Shown piece after piece: positions 1 through 13,400 of a stretch of 64,000 nucleotides of DNA (the stretch's first letter is position 1; each line of letters begins with the position of its first letter). The DNA lies in the NCBI GenBank assembly GCA_950295325.1, contig OX485804.1, positions 60,790,533 to 60,854,532 of the forward strand, read 5' to 3'. The position numbers and the translations under genes are program-made. The notes under the pieces are model-generated. The model was not told where the DNA came from. It saw only the letters and a program-made list of their open reading frames with translations, and ran no database searches. Source of the DNA: Polytrichum commune (taxonomy: Eukaryota; Streptophyta; Polytrichopsida; Polytrichales; Polytrichaceae).

Positions 1-312
1 TGGTTTTCTTGTGGACTATTTAGTCTTCCACCAATTGTTTCTAATATTTTTGGATGTTGTGTATAGAAAAATGGAGGAAGCGATGTCCCCCCCCTCATTA
101 ATTGATTCTCCATGTGTATGTCGAGTTTGAGGCGATACGGTTAGCAACCATTATTACACCTCCAAGGCGAAGTAGATCTAAACATTATGATATTCGTATC
201 TTGACATTCATGGATATAGAGGTAGATGAATGTAATGTTCGTGTTTGTAATAATAAGGAGAATAATAGATAATATAATATAGGTGCATGAAGAGGTTTTG
301 CACATGACTTGG

Positions 313-358
<46 letters not shown>

Positions 359-2285
359 TTTTTTTTTTTTGTTGCAATTATCTAGTTTACCCTAAACCCT
401 AACTACTAAGAGTGATTTGTATGACCATTGTCTAAAATCCTTAAACCCTAATGATTTCCATAATATCATTGTTTTATAGCTTTCATCATTGTTTCAAATG
501 TTCATATGAATTGGAGCAATCAATTGGGAAGTTAGTTTTCGGCATGTGACATTTGTTGATGTTTGAGCTACAAATATGTGGTAATAGGATACCAAACTCA
601 CGGTGATGGGTACGTTTCTTGAAATTTTCTCACCCTAATCTGCTCATTAGTTATTGCTCATTACTCACCGCTCATATGATAGCGCTCCCCATACACATAC
701 ACATAAGGTGTCATCAAAAAGTTTGAAATTTTGAGTATATTCCATCTAAGGATGTATGATAACATAATCCATCATGGTTGATTTTCACAATTGGTTAACA
801 ATATAACTATGGTGCATATCATGAGATTAAATGAAAATGATAAATACATGATGATATTATTTTATTTCAATAAATGTAAAATAGGAAAAAATTATAGATT
901 CATTAAAATAAGGAATATCGATGATTTTCATCTTAATATTACTATACCTCTCTTATTTGGATGATTTTTTTTTCATTTTGAAATAATTAAACAACACAAT
1001 AATATCTTAAGATAAATGTGTGTGTTTGTGTGTATATTCATCACAAATGAACATGTTTTATTTAACATATTACATGCTAAAATTCTCGCCTGTATAAAAT
1101 AAATGATGGATTAATCAAAATAAAAATTGGTTGTAACAACGCGCCATAGAGACCTGCCACTTGTTACACATGTGTACACCTAATATAATTAATCAAAATA
1201 AATACGTGGAATCCACTACAACATCATGGCCTTAGTGACAACTCGTACGAAAATAGGGCTAGAGTGTCTCAAAGTTTCATCATGGTTCTATGCCACTTAT
1301 TTGCAAGTTACAAAATAGAAAGAACTTTGGAATACCTTAGGTTGAAAGCCAGTCCAACACATAACAATTCCAAAAATAAAAGTAATTTTTTTTCAAAAAT
1401 AAGAGACACAACTAATAAGTATAAGGCATTTACATTGAAAATTTGCATTGCTAGTGCTTTTTAGTATATATATACTCCCCCCTAAGGTGTCCACAATCCA
1501 TGTGGGATATGTTAACTTGAGAGATGAAGCCCCAATAGTCATTATGTATATGTATATGTCCATATCGTATGTACAAGAACGTCAAATTTCACTTTTGTTT
1601 GTTGAAGGTGCTACTATGTGTGATTGTTTAAGTTTTTTGAGTCTAACACAACTCCCAAAAAAGTTTTCTTCTTAGCAAAATCAAGCTCCGAAAATTTGCT
1701 CATAACACATTTTGTCTTCAAACCTCCTCACTTCTTGAAATGCTTGTTGAAATTCCTTCATGTATTTTGCACAAGAATTTCAAATTTCAAAGTTATTCTT
1801 GGATGTAGTACTCTGTTTCATATACCAACTTTCTTTAGTTGGACACAATTCCAAATAAGTGCATCTTCTATGTGTAATTGAGGTCCAAAGATTTATTAAA
1901 GACATAGACCAAGTTCTTAGTACATGGTATTGCTATGTCATGTTTATCCATATTCTTTGTGATGACTAAGAATGACTTGGAATATAATGCGAACATTTTC
2001 TCTATGTAGTACCTTACAATGGATTATTCACACTACATAAGTTTGTATAGATTGTGAAGGTACCATATTTCGCCAAAAATGTAAGTTGAATCTATAATAA
2101 TTTTGACAAATTGTGTCTATTATTTTCAAAGTTATTATGCCAAAATCAACCTACAATATTTGTGAACTAGTTGGATTTGTGACAAAGTCATAAAAAAAGT
2201 GTCAAAATTTTCAAACTCATTATTTTGAATTGCCAAACCATCCGGATATCAACCTGCGGTAGTTAGGAGGGGACAACATGTCCTA
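1..2285. other. AT-rich intergenic DNA, no gene seen
   Basis: No reading frame with recognisable domains or plausible exon structure was found. The stretch holds the TG microsatellite, a short telomere-like CCCTAAACCCTAA near 390-403, and low-complexity AT sequence. Short frames around 1264-1881 have no domain and no supporting splice context. Confidence 0.6.
318..370. repeat. (TG)n microsatellite followed by poly-T
   Basis: About 18 TG units run straight into a T tract of about 16. Read on the minus strand this gives an artificial His-Thr repeat ORF, which is not a gene. Confidence 0.95.
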
Positions 2286-2381
2286 GGTTAGTTTCCATGT
2301 AGGTCACTAGCCCACTAGATTCTAGTGGAGATACATTTACAAAACAATTTGGTGGGCTAGTGGCCTACATGGAAACTAACC
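2286..2381. repeat. 30-bp inverted repeat with short loop (hairpin)
   Basis: Arms at 2286-2315 and 2352-2381 are reverse complements over 30 bp; the single difference would pair as G:U in RNA. The loop is 36 bases. The size fits either a small snap-back MITE or a MIRNA-type stem-loop. No host transcript is evident, so the role is open. Confidence 0.8.
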
Positions 2382-3163
2382 CTTATACGCCAACTCAAAG
2401 GTACTTAAGGTACCGGGGCCTTAAAGTAACACCTTCCCTTTGGTGACACCTATTGTAAATCCTTAAGCTGTCAATGAGTGAGTACAACAATGCCAACAAG
2501 TAAGTCATTGTTAAAAACGATTAATCATATGCGGCATTAAGTACAAAATAGCACCACTTTGGCCATTCTTAATAACGGTGTAAGAAGGATGCAAGAACTC
2601 TTTTAGCAGAGTACCAACTTTGGGCAATCACAATGGTTAATTGGGGATTTCTCTGCTCAATGAGGTGGTGTAAGAAACGATCCACAAAAGAGGGGGACAA
2701 CACCTTCATTTAATGGAAGATCATGACCTGCAATAAGGTTGATTATGTGGTGATTTTCACTTAGCAAAAGTAAAAGGTTGACAATAAAAGGTTTTCTTTT
2801 TTCTTTTTTCTTTTTCTCTTTTTATAAGACAACTTTGAGACTTTTTGCAGGTTGCATGTGAATTTATTGTTTGGTAGAGTCTGTATAGGAAAGGAAAAGG
2901 AATTTGTGTATGGTGTAATAGGAACTTGGCTCATGAAGAGTAGAGGAATTTTTTAGTGTCCTCTATAAGTTGGAAGGATGAGTTACTGTATGGTTGAGCT
3001 ACATATTTATTGTATTTTATTTATGAGGATTGAGTTTGTGGACTCAATTGCATTCTATGAGAGGAGATGGTTGTGGATGTTTGGAGTTTAATTATTTTAC
3101 TAGTAGCGTGCTGGGTGGGGCCCATATATTCAAACTTAAAACATCATGTTCCTAAACTGCTGG

Positions 3164-3200
3164 CCCCTCCCTCCCTCCCTCCCTCCCTCCCTCCCTCCCC
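3164..3200. repeat. (CCCT)n microsatellite
   Basis: About nine CCCT units in the region upstream of the F-box gene. The strand asymmetry (all C/T on +) is typical of plant promoter and leader tracts, but no specific binding site can be claimed. Confidence 0.9.
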
Positions 3201-3499
3201 CTCACTATGTAGCCAGTACCCACTTCGTACCAGTGAAGATGAGTTACTAGTAACTCACTACACAACTCAACATACTAGTAACACCTCCGAAGATACTAGT
3301 AAGTGACTAAAAGGATGTGGAGAAGTTACTAGTAAGGAGGCAGGGTGCCAGGCTTGGACTAGTTGTCCTATTTTCGCAAGCTCCCCTGCGTGGTCTCCTA
3401 TTTCGCAGCATCGAAGCAAGCAGTCATTCGCAGCGACCAAAATCCTAGGCGCGACATCGGGGAGCATCGTGGACCGGGCTTCTAACATTCATTTGAAGC

Positions 3500-3581
3500 T
3501 GCCGGGTGGTGGGTTTGGAGAAATTGGGTAGAGGCTAAGAAGTTAGAGTTCTCCCACAGGGGTTTGTGTTACTTGCGCGCG

Positions 3582-3622
<41 letters not shown>

Positions 3623-4498
3623 GTTGAAGCGGGGGAGAAGAAGCTCGGTATATGCAGTGCGGGAGCTCGTCGGGGCTGGTTCTTGGAGAGTCATCAGCAG
3701 AGGAGGCGTTTGACAAGTGTTTGGCAAGGTGGATGCTCAGGAAAACACTTGTTTCAAGTTACCCTACTACTACTGGTTTGGTTGTTACAGGTGATGGGTT
3801 GTTGTGGCCCAAGGGATGATGATGTGCGAGAGCATCATCCGTCATTGCAAATTATCGTGGCAATTGCCATGTGTCCGGGATGATGGTGACGAGGGTCCGT
3901 ACATGTGCTCATCATCATCCACAGCAGTAGTTCCGTTAAGGCTGCTTGACGGACGCTTGTACGTGACCCTTTCATTACAAGAAGGCAAGAGTAGAGTTGT
4001 TTGTGACATGTGTGTGTATAAGCCGCCCGGTTAGGGTTGAGAGGTTTGGGCACAAGCAGGGATGATGGAAATCTCGGACAGGGCAGACTAAGACTGACTT
4101 TAGGGTTGTTGATGTCTCGATTTGCTCTACAACAGCAGTTGGAGAATTGCTCTTTTCCTGAGGTCCTCTTTGGGTGGCGAGGAAGAGACATCTCTTTCTC
4201 TCTGTGAAGAAGCACATGAAGAAGAAGAAGAGGAAGAAGAAGTGTTACGACATTCTTTCTTGACTGACTAATTCTCTAAAGTTTGAGTCTGTGTCAAGCA
4301 GTTACTTACCATCTGTAATTAATTGCCTGTTGTCAATCTTACTACGCTTGTGTGGTATGGTGATTAATATTGATGTTTATACTCCTTTTCTGAATAATCA
4401 AACCTTGGTGTTCTCTGTAATGGCTGTGTAGCTGGCTCTCGCAGACTACTATTGGTATTTTGTTGCCATATGTGGCAAATTTGTTAGCCAATCAGGTG
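3500..4498 (+). promoter_or_regulatory. Probable 5' leader/promoter region of the FBL15-like gene
   Basis: This stretch is clearly more GC-rich than the DNA before it and ends at the FBL15 start codon. It contains a (GA)n run at 3585-3618 and GAA-rich sequence at 4216-4245. Several upstream ATGs open short frames (for example near 3804), so it is probably untranslated leader, possibly with an intron. I could not identify a TATA box or transcription start with confidence. Confidence 0.4.
3585..3618. repeat. (GA)n microsatellite
   Basis: About 16 GA units in the leader region of the F-box gene. GA/CT runs are common in plant 5' leaders and can recruit GAGA-binding (BBR/BPC) proteins, but that role is inferred only. 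Translation gives a meaningless Arg-Glu repeat. Confidence 0.9.
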
Positions 4499-7400
4499 AT
4501 GGCAGCCGATGAGTCACCAGTAGGTCCTCCGCAGTGGGTGTCAGAAGAGGCGGGCGGGGAATTGACATCAGGAAGGGAGAAAATTGAGCTTGAAACTGAT
4601 GATGATGCCCATGCGAGGAGGAGGCATGAGTTAATGGTTAATTATAATAGTAGTAATGTTCAAGGTCGACCTCGACCTCGACCTCGACCTCCTCCAGGTG
4701 GAGAATCATCATTGAATGGGAAAGAAGAAGAAGGCCACCGTGGCTTTAATGGCAGTAGAACCGTAGCCAGAGAGCTACTTCGCCAAGTTGGCGATGGAGA
4801 AGCTAGACAGAGAAGAATATTGGTGCAGTCTGATCACGAGGCGGGAAAATATGAATCACTGGAGTTAGCCGAGGTTGGCAAAAAATTTGTAGTACCAAGT
4901 GCTCGTTTTTCATCGTATGGTGAATCATCGATGTTGAATGCCACAGATGATGATTTGTCGCACCATGTGAGACCCACCTCTTTAGAGGCAGCGGAGGAGC
5001 TGGGTTCAGGTTTTGAGAATACGGCCACCCATTTGAATGTCGGCAGATTGAAGGGAAAATTGGATAGCGATGGGGATGATGATGGTGGTGGCCGTGTTGG
5101 GATTCGAAAGTTTTTATTACACAGAGGAGGACCAAATGTGGAAGCTCTTGGATTTGGCCCGAGATCATTGGTTTCATCGTCTCCTCCTCCGAGCAGCTTG
5201 GAAGGGTTGTTGTTGCCTTTGGGTGGTGCACCAGCAGACATCGGATTAGACGCAGAACTATTGCATGCAGAGACTCGGTTAAGGTTGCAGGCTAGTCGGA
5301 GCAATATGGAGGAATTGCAGCAGCAGCAGCAAGGAACCACGTGTCTGCAATCTAGAACAGATATGCATCGCTTAAGATTTCCTGAAAAGACCCCTGATAA
5401 GCTGCATCGGAAGCGAGCTAAAACGCACTCAAATCTCTCTTTGTGAGTTTTCATTTATCACCTCCTACAAAAAATTCAATTTTTTTACAAGTTTATTATT
5501 TTAGTTTATACACAGCTCGCACTTGCTGAAAGTCAAAAAGTAGCCTCGCATGGGTGAGTGCAAGAAGTTTTGAGGTGTCAAAATGGTATGTCTAATGTCT
5601 GGGTTAAGTGTTGCAGTAGAAAGTCATGACTCACACACGAGGATGAGAAATTAATGAAGTTGTCACCAATCGCAAGCCAGGATTTGTGACTAGGAAAGTA
5701 ACTCGGTCTTTCATCTAATTGTGTTTTGAGGGATGTCGACCGTGTAGAACACTGCAATCAGATGTCGAACGTACTCGGGTGGTCCGACGTTAATGTGTGC
5801 AAGAAGGTGGTTCTCCAACTTCTGGGAGGGTCTTTGACTTTATGAAACGTCCAGCGTTCACTGTGTGCGTTAGGTATCAGGACCTGATATGTCTCAGTTT
5901 TTTTTTGGATTTATGTCATCTTGAAGACCAAATTTATATTGACTGCAATTGGGTAGGCTCAAATTTCAGTGAGCACATACCACCAGGCATTTTGCAGTAC
6001 ACGTAACATTGGATTTAGTGTGGTCCACACTATTCATCATCTACCTACATTAATTGTCTTGCAATCACTGGGTAGCAACTAGAGAGGGTGTCACACGACA
6101 CTTGGCGCCACATAACGTGTCACACAGACCACTTTAATTACCATGGCACACTATTTTTAATGGCACACTAAATTAAACGTTTAGTGTAGTTATGTGTACA
6201 TAGCAGCAGTCAGAACCTCACAGCATCCAAAGTTTCTAGACCAATCCTACTCTTGAGCCAAGTGGAGCAATGCCATTTATTTTGCAAGTTTTGTTGGTCA
6301 GCTTTACTGCTGAGGACACATGCTCATAAGCTTTTCTCTTGAATGTTGTTGTTCAGGAGGCAGCAAACACAAACTGGGATGTCAAGAGTCTCCGGCCTGT
6401 CTGCGAATTCGTCCACAAGGTCTTCAGGAATGTCTGAAGGGGCGGATAGACGCAGTTTCCCGTCGGTACCTCCTCCAGTATTGCCTGCAAACCCAGCTCA
6501 GGGCGGTCAAGAACCCATGGATTCTGACTCTGTTGGAAACGAGGATGATGATGGAGGTCGTGGAAATGATGCACAAGGAGAACAGGATAATGAAGCTCGC
6601 ATGGACCTCACAGATGATCTTTTGCACAAGGTGTGTAGTCACGTTTGGAAAACAAGATGTTGTCCAGCATAGCAGCCTTTCTTCTATATAGCAGAGATAA
6701 TGCTGAACATATCATGAAGACAAATGTAAAGAGTAACAAGACAAGTGCTGGTATATATGGAAACCTTAAAACAGTGCTGGGTGAAGCATCTGCAAAGGAG
6801 AAGCCAACTGAATGGTCCAACTGGCTACCTGGAGTGTGGAGGATTACAGGAGAAAATATCTTTAGCTACTGCCTCATCCCTAAGTTTCCTATCCTTCTAA
6901 GTGTGACTCATGGATGGTTGGGAATATCTACACTAATATGTGCAATTAGGTTGCCTCTTGACCCATGCAAATTGCCTTGGGTACAAGCCAGATCACAAAA
7001 AACTTAAATAACTTTGTTTGTTCATTTGTATAGCAACCACAGTAAAACAATAATAAATGCATTTTGCAATTATAGTACTAAATATTCAAAATAGTGTGGA
7101 ATGTCAATAAAGTAAAGTGGGGCAACCTAATTGCACATATGACGAAGATTTTGAGGAAGTTCTTACTGAGTCTGAAGTGAAGTTCCAGATTGAAGGACAT
7201 TCTTTGATTGTCGATAGTTTCAGTCAGCAAGTCACATTTACAGCTACTTCTAAGCAAAGCCAGATAATCTCACCCACCTTTTCTGCAGGTCTTTTCTTTT
7301 CTTGAAGATATTGATCTATGTCGAGCTGCGAAGGTGTGTCGACAGTGGAGAGCTGCAAGTGCACATGAAGATTTTTGGAAGTCATTGAATTTCGAAAGCC

Positions 7401-10400
7401 GCCAAGTATCTCATGACCAAGGTATGCCCAAGATATCCCACTGCATGCAACAGGGAGTAACATAAACAACGAGGAGACTATATAGTTATCCTGTTAATTG
7501 AGAATCCTAAGCAATTGTATTTTTGATTGAGCTGTTGTAAGAGCACAACTTTTAAGAGTTTACAAAAGCTCCCATCCACGACAAATTCGATGGAGGCTTG
7601 AAGTTTCATTGATTATTATATGTACACAAGGCCTTCTTATTGGGGTGGGATTCAAAGAACTGGTTTGGGCATGGAACCTACATGTGCTTCCTGTGCTGGT
7701 TTGAATCCTTGGGAAGGGGAACAATTGTGAGATATACTTGCACAGTAAAGCATCTTTCTATAGTGATGGAAGGTCGTCTCCTTTATGGGAAGGGATCTTG
7801 TAACAACTTTGGATCTATGGATGCCACTTCAGTTGACCCTGTGCATATAAATGTAGTGATAGTGGTTATTAGCTGAGGAACAGATCCTTCCTGGTGTCAT
7901 TGATAGGAGCTTGAGGTCAATGAATACAAGAAGAGTTATCTCCTGGGGTTTTCCAGCAGAGCATTCCAGCCTGGGGTTGAACGCGTGGTGTCATAATGGC
8001 ATGAGTTCATGGGTCCCTTTTTAAATGGATCCTGTGTTCAGGGGCACACATAGAGTGATAATGGGCTGTAGTTGAAGACAAGCATCGTTGTTCTCTGGGG
8101 CTTAACTTCCTCTATTTTGAAATTTAAAATGAAAACAAAGATCTTATCCCTTAATTATTTTAATGGTTTTTATTAGTTCACAAGTAAGCTCAAAGAAATT
8201 CTGCGAAGGCAACTTGTTGAATTTTTGATGATGTCTGAAAAAGTTTAAGTGACATTAAGCTTTTTAACAGCCAAGAAGATTTCCTGTCAAGAAACTACTA
8301 GAGACTTGAATCTTTAGATTCAGCATGTGTGGCTATGATGATGAGATCCCGTCTGTTTATCAAGGGCAGCATGAAAGAGAAGTCATATGAGAACAGAGTT
8401 ACCTGGTGTAGCAAGATTGTATGCAAACAAGTAGTGGGTGTACTTATATGTTGCAGCTACTAAATATCGAAGGATGAATATAAGGGATTAACCTCTACCT
8501 TTAGTTTATGCATTGAAGGCCTCCCCATTGGGCACTTGTCTCTATCAAAAATAGAAAGGAATAAACCTCTAGATGGTGAAGAGATGGCATTCTTTTACCA
8601 TTTTGAGGCTTCTTGGGTTGATGTGGCTCTTGCTTTTGACCTTTTGGACACCCAAGTGGTAATGTGTTGTCGCTCAGAAATGTAGTAGTGCTAAATGTTT
8701 TGAATGTTTGCAGTTACCATATTGTGTGGAAGATACCCCAAAGCAACAGAACTCAACTTGAGGGGCTGTCCTTGTGTCGATGAGGTTCTGGTCCAGGAAG
8801 CAATGCTGTCATTACGGTTAGTGATCTTGTTACTCTTCTTTGTCCTTGTTTTACAATCTGGCTTTCGTCTAGTAGTAGTGATTCCTCTCTATCTTTTGGC
8901 TTTCCACATATGTTGGATTCTCTACTGACAGGGACATTTGTTTAGCCTATTTTTGATTGTATGGTTCTAGATTTCAATTCCTGAATGAAATCTATATTGT
9001 CTATTACAGAGAAAATCACAGGACATTAATTTTTTATAGTCAAGGCTAACTACTTCCATTTGAGTGCTAATTAAGCGTTTCCTGTCTTTTCAACTATATA
9101 GTTTCTTGCAAAATCACGACTTCATTGTCATTATAGTTCATTAGCTGCTGGTGTTAACTATGGCTGTTGATTGCAGGAACTTGGAGATACTGACATTGGG
9201 ACACGGCTTCTTAAGTGATGGATTTTTCTATTTACTTGCTGGGTGCGAGTCTTTGCAAAGTTTGAGTATTACAGATGCAACTTTGGGGAGTGGGGGTGCT
9301 CAAGAGATTCAACTTCGGCATGAATCACTACGCAGTCTACAGATTGTGAAATGTAGAGTGCTGCGGATAGCCATAAGGTTTGTTTTGTGCCCTAAATATT
9401 CAAATTATTTAGGAAGAACTTCTTTGTTTGTTTTGGCATCATTCTTGGAACACAAGTTTGTTTGTGTTAACATTCAAGCAGGTTATTCACTTGCTGTAAG
9501 GGGTGGTTTGAATGAGGGTCTAAGATTAGAAGCACATAGGATTAGATTGACCCTTGCATGCTCATAAATTTGGCTTGGGGGGGGGGGGTTTGATGTCTCC
9601 AATTAGGAAGGGTCGAGGAAAATGGAGGAGGCCCATAGTTGTCCAATAAGATGCTCTTTCTAGTTGTGGATTGGTCATATAAACCCAATGCAGGCATTGG
9701 GTTTTTTGATACCATAAGGTCTTCAATACTATCCAATTTTAGGTTGGACCTCTTTCAGTTCTCTCCAACGTCATGCCACCAAGTTCTGAATTTTGAATCC
9801 CTTGTAAACATGTCTATTAAGGAATTTGTATCTCTTGACTAGTAGGATTGCTCATATTCTCTAGCACTCTCTTGGACTTGTGCTTCATCTTATTGCTCCA
9901 AGATGTCAACTGAGTTTAACCTGTAGTTCTATAAAGTGCAAATTTTTGAATATAGGGTAGCCACATGCATGGAGAGCCCCACCTTAGGTTGATGACTAAG
10001 CTCTAAGAAGCTCCAAAGTAAAATAGGATACATGGAACCTTTTAATATTTTTGAATTCTATGTGTTCTTTCTCAAATTTAACTCCTATTTCTGTTTGGCA
10101 TAGCATCTATTCTCTCTAATTGGTCAATTTCATTCCCTCTCACCCCTTAGAATCTCTTTGCTTTCAGATGTCCGCAGCTGGAGACATTGTCATTGAATCG
10201 GACAGGGACTGCTTCTGCCATGCTTCACTGTCCTCGCCTTGTTAGCCTGGATGTATCATCATGTCACAAACTTTCTGATGCTGGAGTGCGTGCTGCAGCT
10301 ACAGCGTGTCCTCTGCTTGCATCTTTGGACATGTCTTATTGTGCATATGTTAGTGACGAGACTTTAAGAGAGATTTCCCTCGCCTGCAACCTTCTCCGCA

Positions 10401-13400
10401 GCTTAGATGCATCTCACTGTCCAAACATCTCCCTTGAGGTCAGTCTACTGGGATCTACACTGGGGCTGGATAACTGTGACTAAGTAGAGGTATGTTGCCG
10501 TTTGTTACTGCAGTGTCTTCCTGCAAATGTTTACTTGCTAGTTTGTCTGATCCTTGGTGGACCCTGGAGGCTTGGTATTTATATTTGCAAGAGGGGTTAA
10601 ATTAGGATATGGAAAAAGTTGGTTTGTATTCCTTCTAGCCTTGCGTAACTACACTAGATGACTGACAAGTGTTGTTAGTAGTCTATAAAAACAAGGTCTG
10701 GAACCAACATAGGTTCTGTAAACCATGTGGTGGCTTAGTGATATGTGAATACCAGGGTTGCTTTCAGCCTTCAGTAGGTTCTCCTCTATGGGAATTTGGA
10801 TTTTCACTGGTGATAATTTATCAGGTCTATTGCAGGGGTAATCATTAGAGCCAACATCAAAATTTCATGGACTATATTTGTTTTAAGTGTTGCTATGGCT
10901 CCTAGCCTCATTGTTATGTTTTCATGTAATGTGTCTTTTAAGCACTGCCTTCAGACATACTAGTTTCTCCATTGATTTTACTTGATTTTGTTGGTACATC
11001 TTCCAACAGTTTTGTTAACCTCTTGTTGTAAGCCAATAAATTGTTGGAATCTCCTACAAAGCACAAGGTTTGGGGCTCTGCAGGTTATATGGGGCTTTTA
11101 TATCACTTGTAGTTAGAATCTTGTCTAAGAAAGCTGTAACTTGCTGTTACAGGGAGTTCGTATGCCTATGTTGATGGACTTAAAGTTGAAGAGTTGTGAG
11201 GGTATCAATTCATCATCCATGGCTGCCCTTTCACATTGTGTGATGCTGGAGGTGGGTTATTCAGAGTGTTTCAACTTGTTAGGATTTGAGGTCTTTTATT
11301 TCTCTATCTCCTAATTTTTGGCAATGATATCACATATGTTAATTTTAAAGATTACTGACTTGGGACTCATTTATCATTTGTGAAGGCCGTTTCTCAAACT
11401 GTTAATTGACAAGTTAACTGATATTTTTCAACGACTTGCAACTTATGCTCAAATATTGTAACATCTCTACTTAAGGATGAAGGTTTCACATTATGTCTTG
11501 TATGATTGAAATATGTGGTCTGCTGTTGGAGTAATTAATCCTTCACATAGTATTTGCACATGCCTTTTTTTGTTATGGGTCATTCCATCGAGGTAAAAGT
11601 ACAGTTATTTTTTGTTGAAAGAGTTTCTTCAATCTCAACTGCCTGGTCTATGTTTCTTTTTAATTTGAAATTGCTATTTCTGAGTGTTGAATGCCAAAGG
11701 ATTATCTTCTCATTGTATTGTAGGTGCTTCACATGGACCATTGTTGGCTGCTGACTGCTGTCACATTGGACCTACCTCGACTTCGAAGCATTAGTTTGGG
11801 GAACAATCGCAAGTACAGTCTATTTTTTACCTAACTATGGCCCTTACACCCATGCAGCATTCGTGCAGTAGTTTCTGAGTTTGCTTGTAACAATTCAAGA
11901 ATTGTGTAGGCATAGCCAGCTCTGATGGTCTTCATTCTCAAGATTGTGGGTGCTGTTTGGTAGACTAATCTGGAGTTTTCCAGATGTGGACGTTCTAGGA
12001 GTTTAAGTTTCTGACTATAATTGGGGGTTTTGGTAATTCTACAGGTTTGTGGAGCTTACATTACGGACTCCTGCTCTGACCTTGTTGGATCTCAGCCAGT
12101 GTCCTGCCCTCAGTCGAATAGACATTGCGTCTAGCAGCTTAGAGGTACATCAGCATATTGTTTAGAATGTTTATTTCAAAAGTTAAAACATATGGTCCTT
12201 CTTGTCTCAGTTCTATGGTTTCTATTCCTACTAAATGATGTTTGTTGAACTTGAATAGTTGTGGATGACTTTGGTCACTATGTTTGTCCTGTTCTTGGTT
12301 TTCAACTTTTGTAGTGTTAGGTTTTTAATTCTTGGGTGTGATAGGCATTCCCCTAAAGAGAGATATTTGAGGATGTGAATCTCCTTGTGTATGTGACAGA
12401 AATTGTCTTTGAGGCAGCAATTGGGACTCTCCAGCATGGCTTTGCAGTGCCCTTGGCTCCGTGAGGTGGATCTTACTGAGTGTGAGGCTTTAACAGATTC
12501 AGTGTGTGATGTCTTCAGTGAAGGGGGCGGCTGTCCAAAGCTCAACTCTCTCACTTTGGACAATTGTGAGGTATGGAACTTGTCCTGATGCCCAAATGTG
12601 AGTATACTACATTGTGACTGCATTGATTAAAATATCTTGGAGTTGACAAACAGAAAGGAGTTGTGAGAAGGTGATCTAAATACTATGTTTTTTATACATT
12701 GATCTAAATACATTGGTGGGAAATATGCTATATGTCTTTGGCTACTTCAAGAGCACTTGATTATCTTAAACCGTTGTTTGCCTGGTCATATTCATTTATA
12801 TTGCACGATCTTTACAAGGACATTCATGAGCACTTGGTTGCAGGTATTTGACGACTTGATCTACATGTTGTGATGAGTTTGTGAAGGTTGCTATTTTGTC
12901 ATTTGGTGAAAAGTTATTTTTGACAAATTATACTTCATTGAATGTTTAGATTTCTCAAGAAATTACTAATTCAGACTGTTAATTGTGAATCCATGTCTTC
13001 CACACATATTTGCTGTGTATTTGAAAACCCTCCTATCATCCATTGCAATGTTCTCATACAAAAAGGCCACTAATCAGTGAGATGAAATAATTGGTCTACA
13101 CTATCAGCCTTTCTCATTCTCCACACCCATTCACCCTTCAAACCTATTCTCACATCCACTATTAGACAATTTTAAATAAATAGCTCAATCTTAATCCCAA
13201 TAATACTTATGGATGTGTGTCTAAAGTCACAGAGAACAACTTATATTAGTAGCCATTCTAATCTATATGAAAATTCAGAAGACCTCTCTGATGGCTAAGA
13301 ATGACTTTTGGTGTTGCTTAGGGGCTGTTTGCATCATGGACCATGAAGTCGTTCCTTGCTCCTCTAAAATATGTGATTGGCTGTTGAACTCATCCCAGGA

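Noticed and set aside
141-377. Minus-strand frame with a His-Thr run
   Set aside because: It is the translation of the TG microsatellite; no domain or splice context.
3566-3883. Frame with an Arg-Glu run upstream of FBL15
   Set aside because: Produced by the GA microsatellite in the leader region; not conserved-looking and overlapped by other short frames.
4460-4498. Possible earlier start of FBL15 at a TTG
   Set aside because: Nuclear plant genes rarely start at TTG; the first in-frame ATG is at 4499 and the added residues show nothing of note.
4803-5454. Long minus-strand frames opposite FBL15 exon 1
   Set aside because: Shadows of the coding exon; composition (His and Cys runs) reflects the complement of Asp, Gln and Pro codons.
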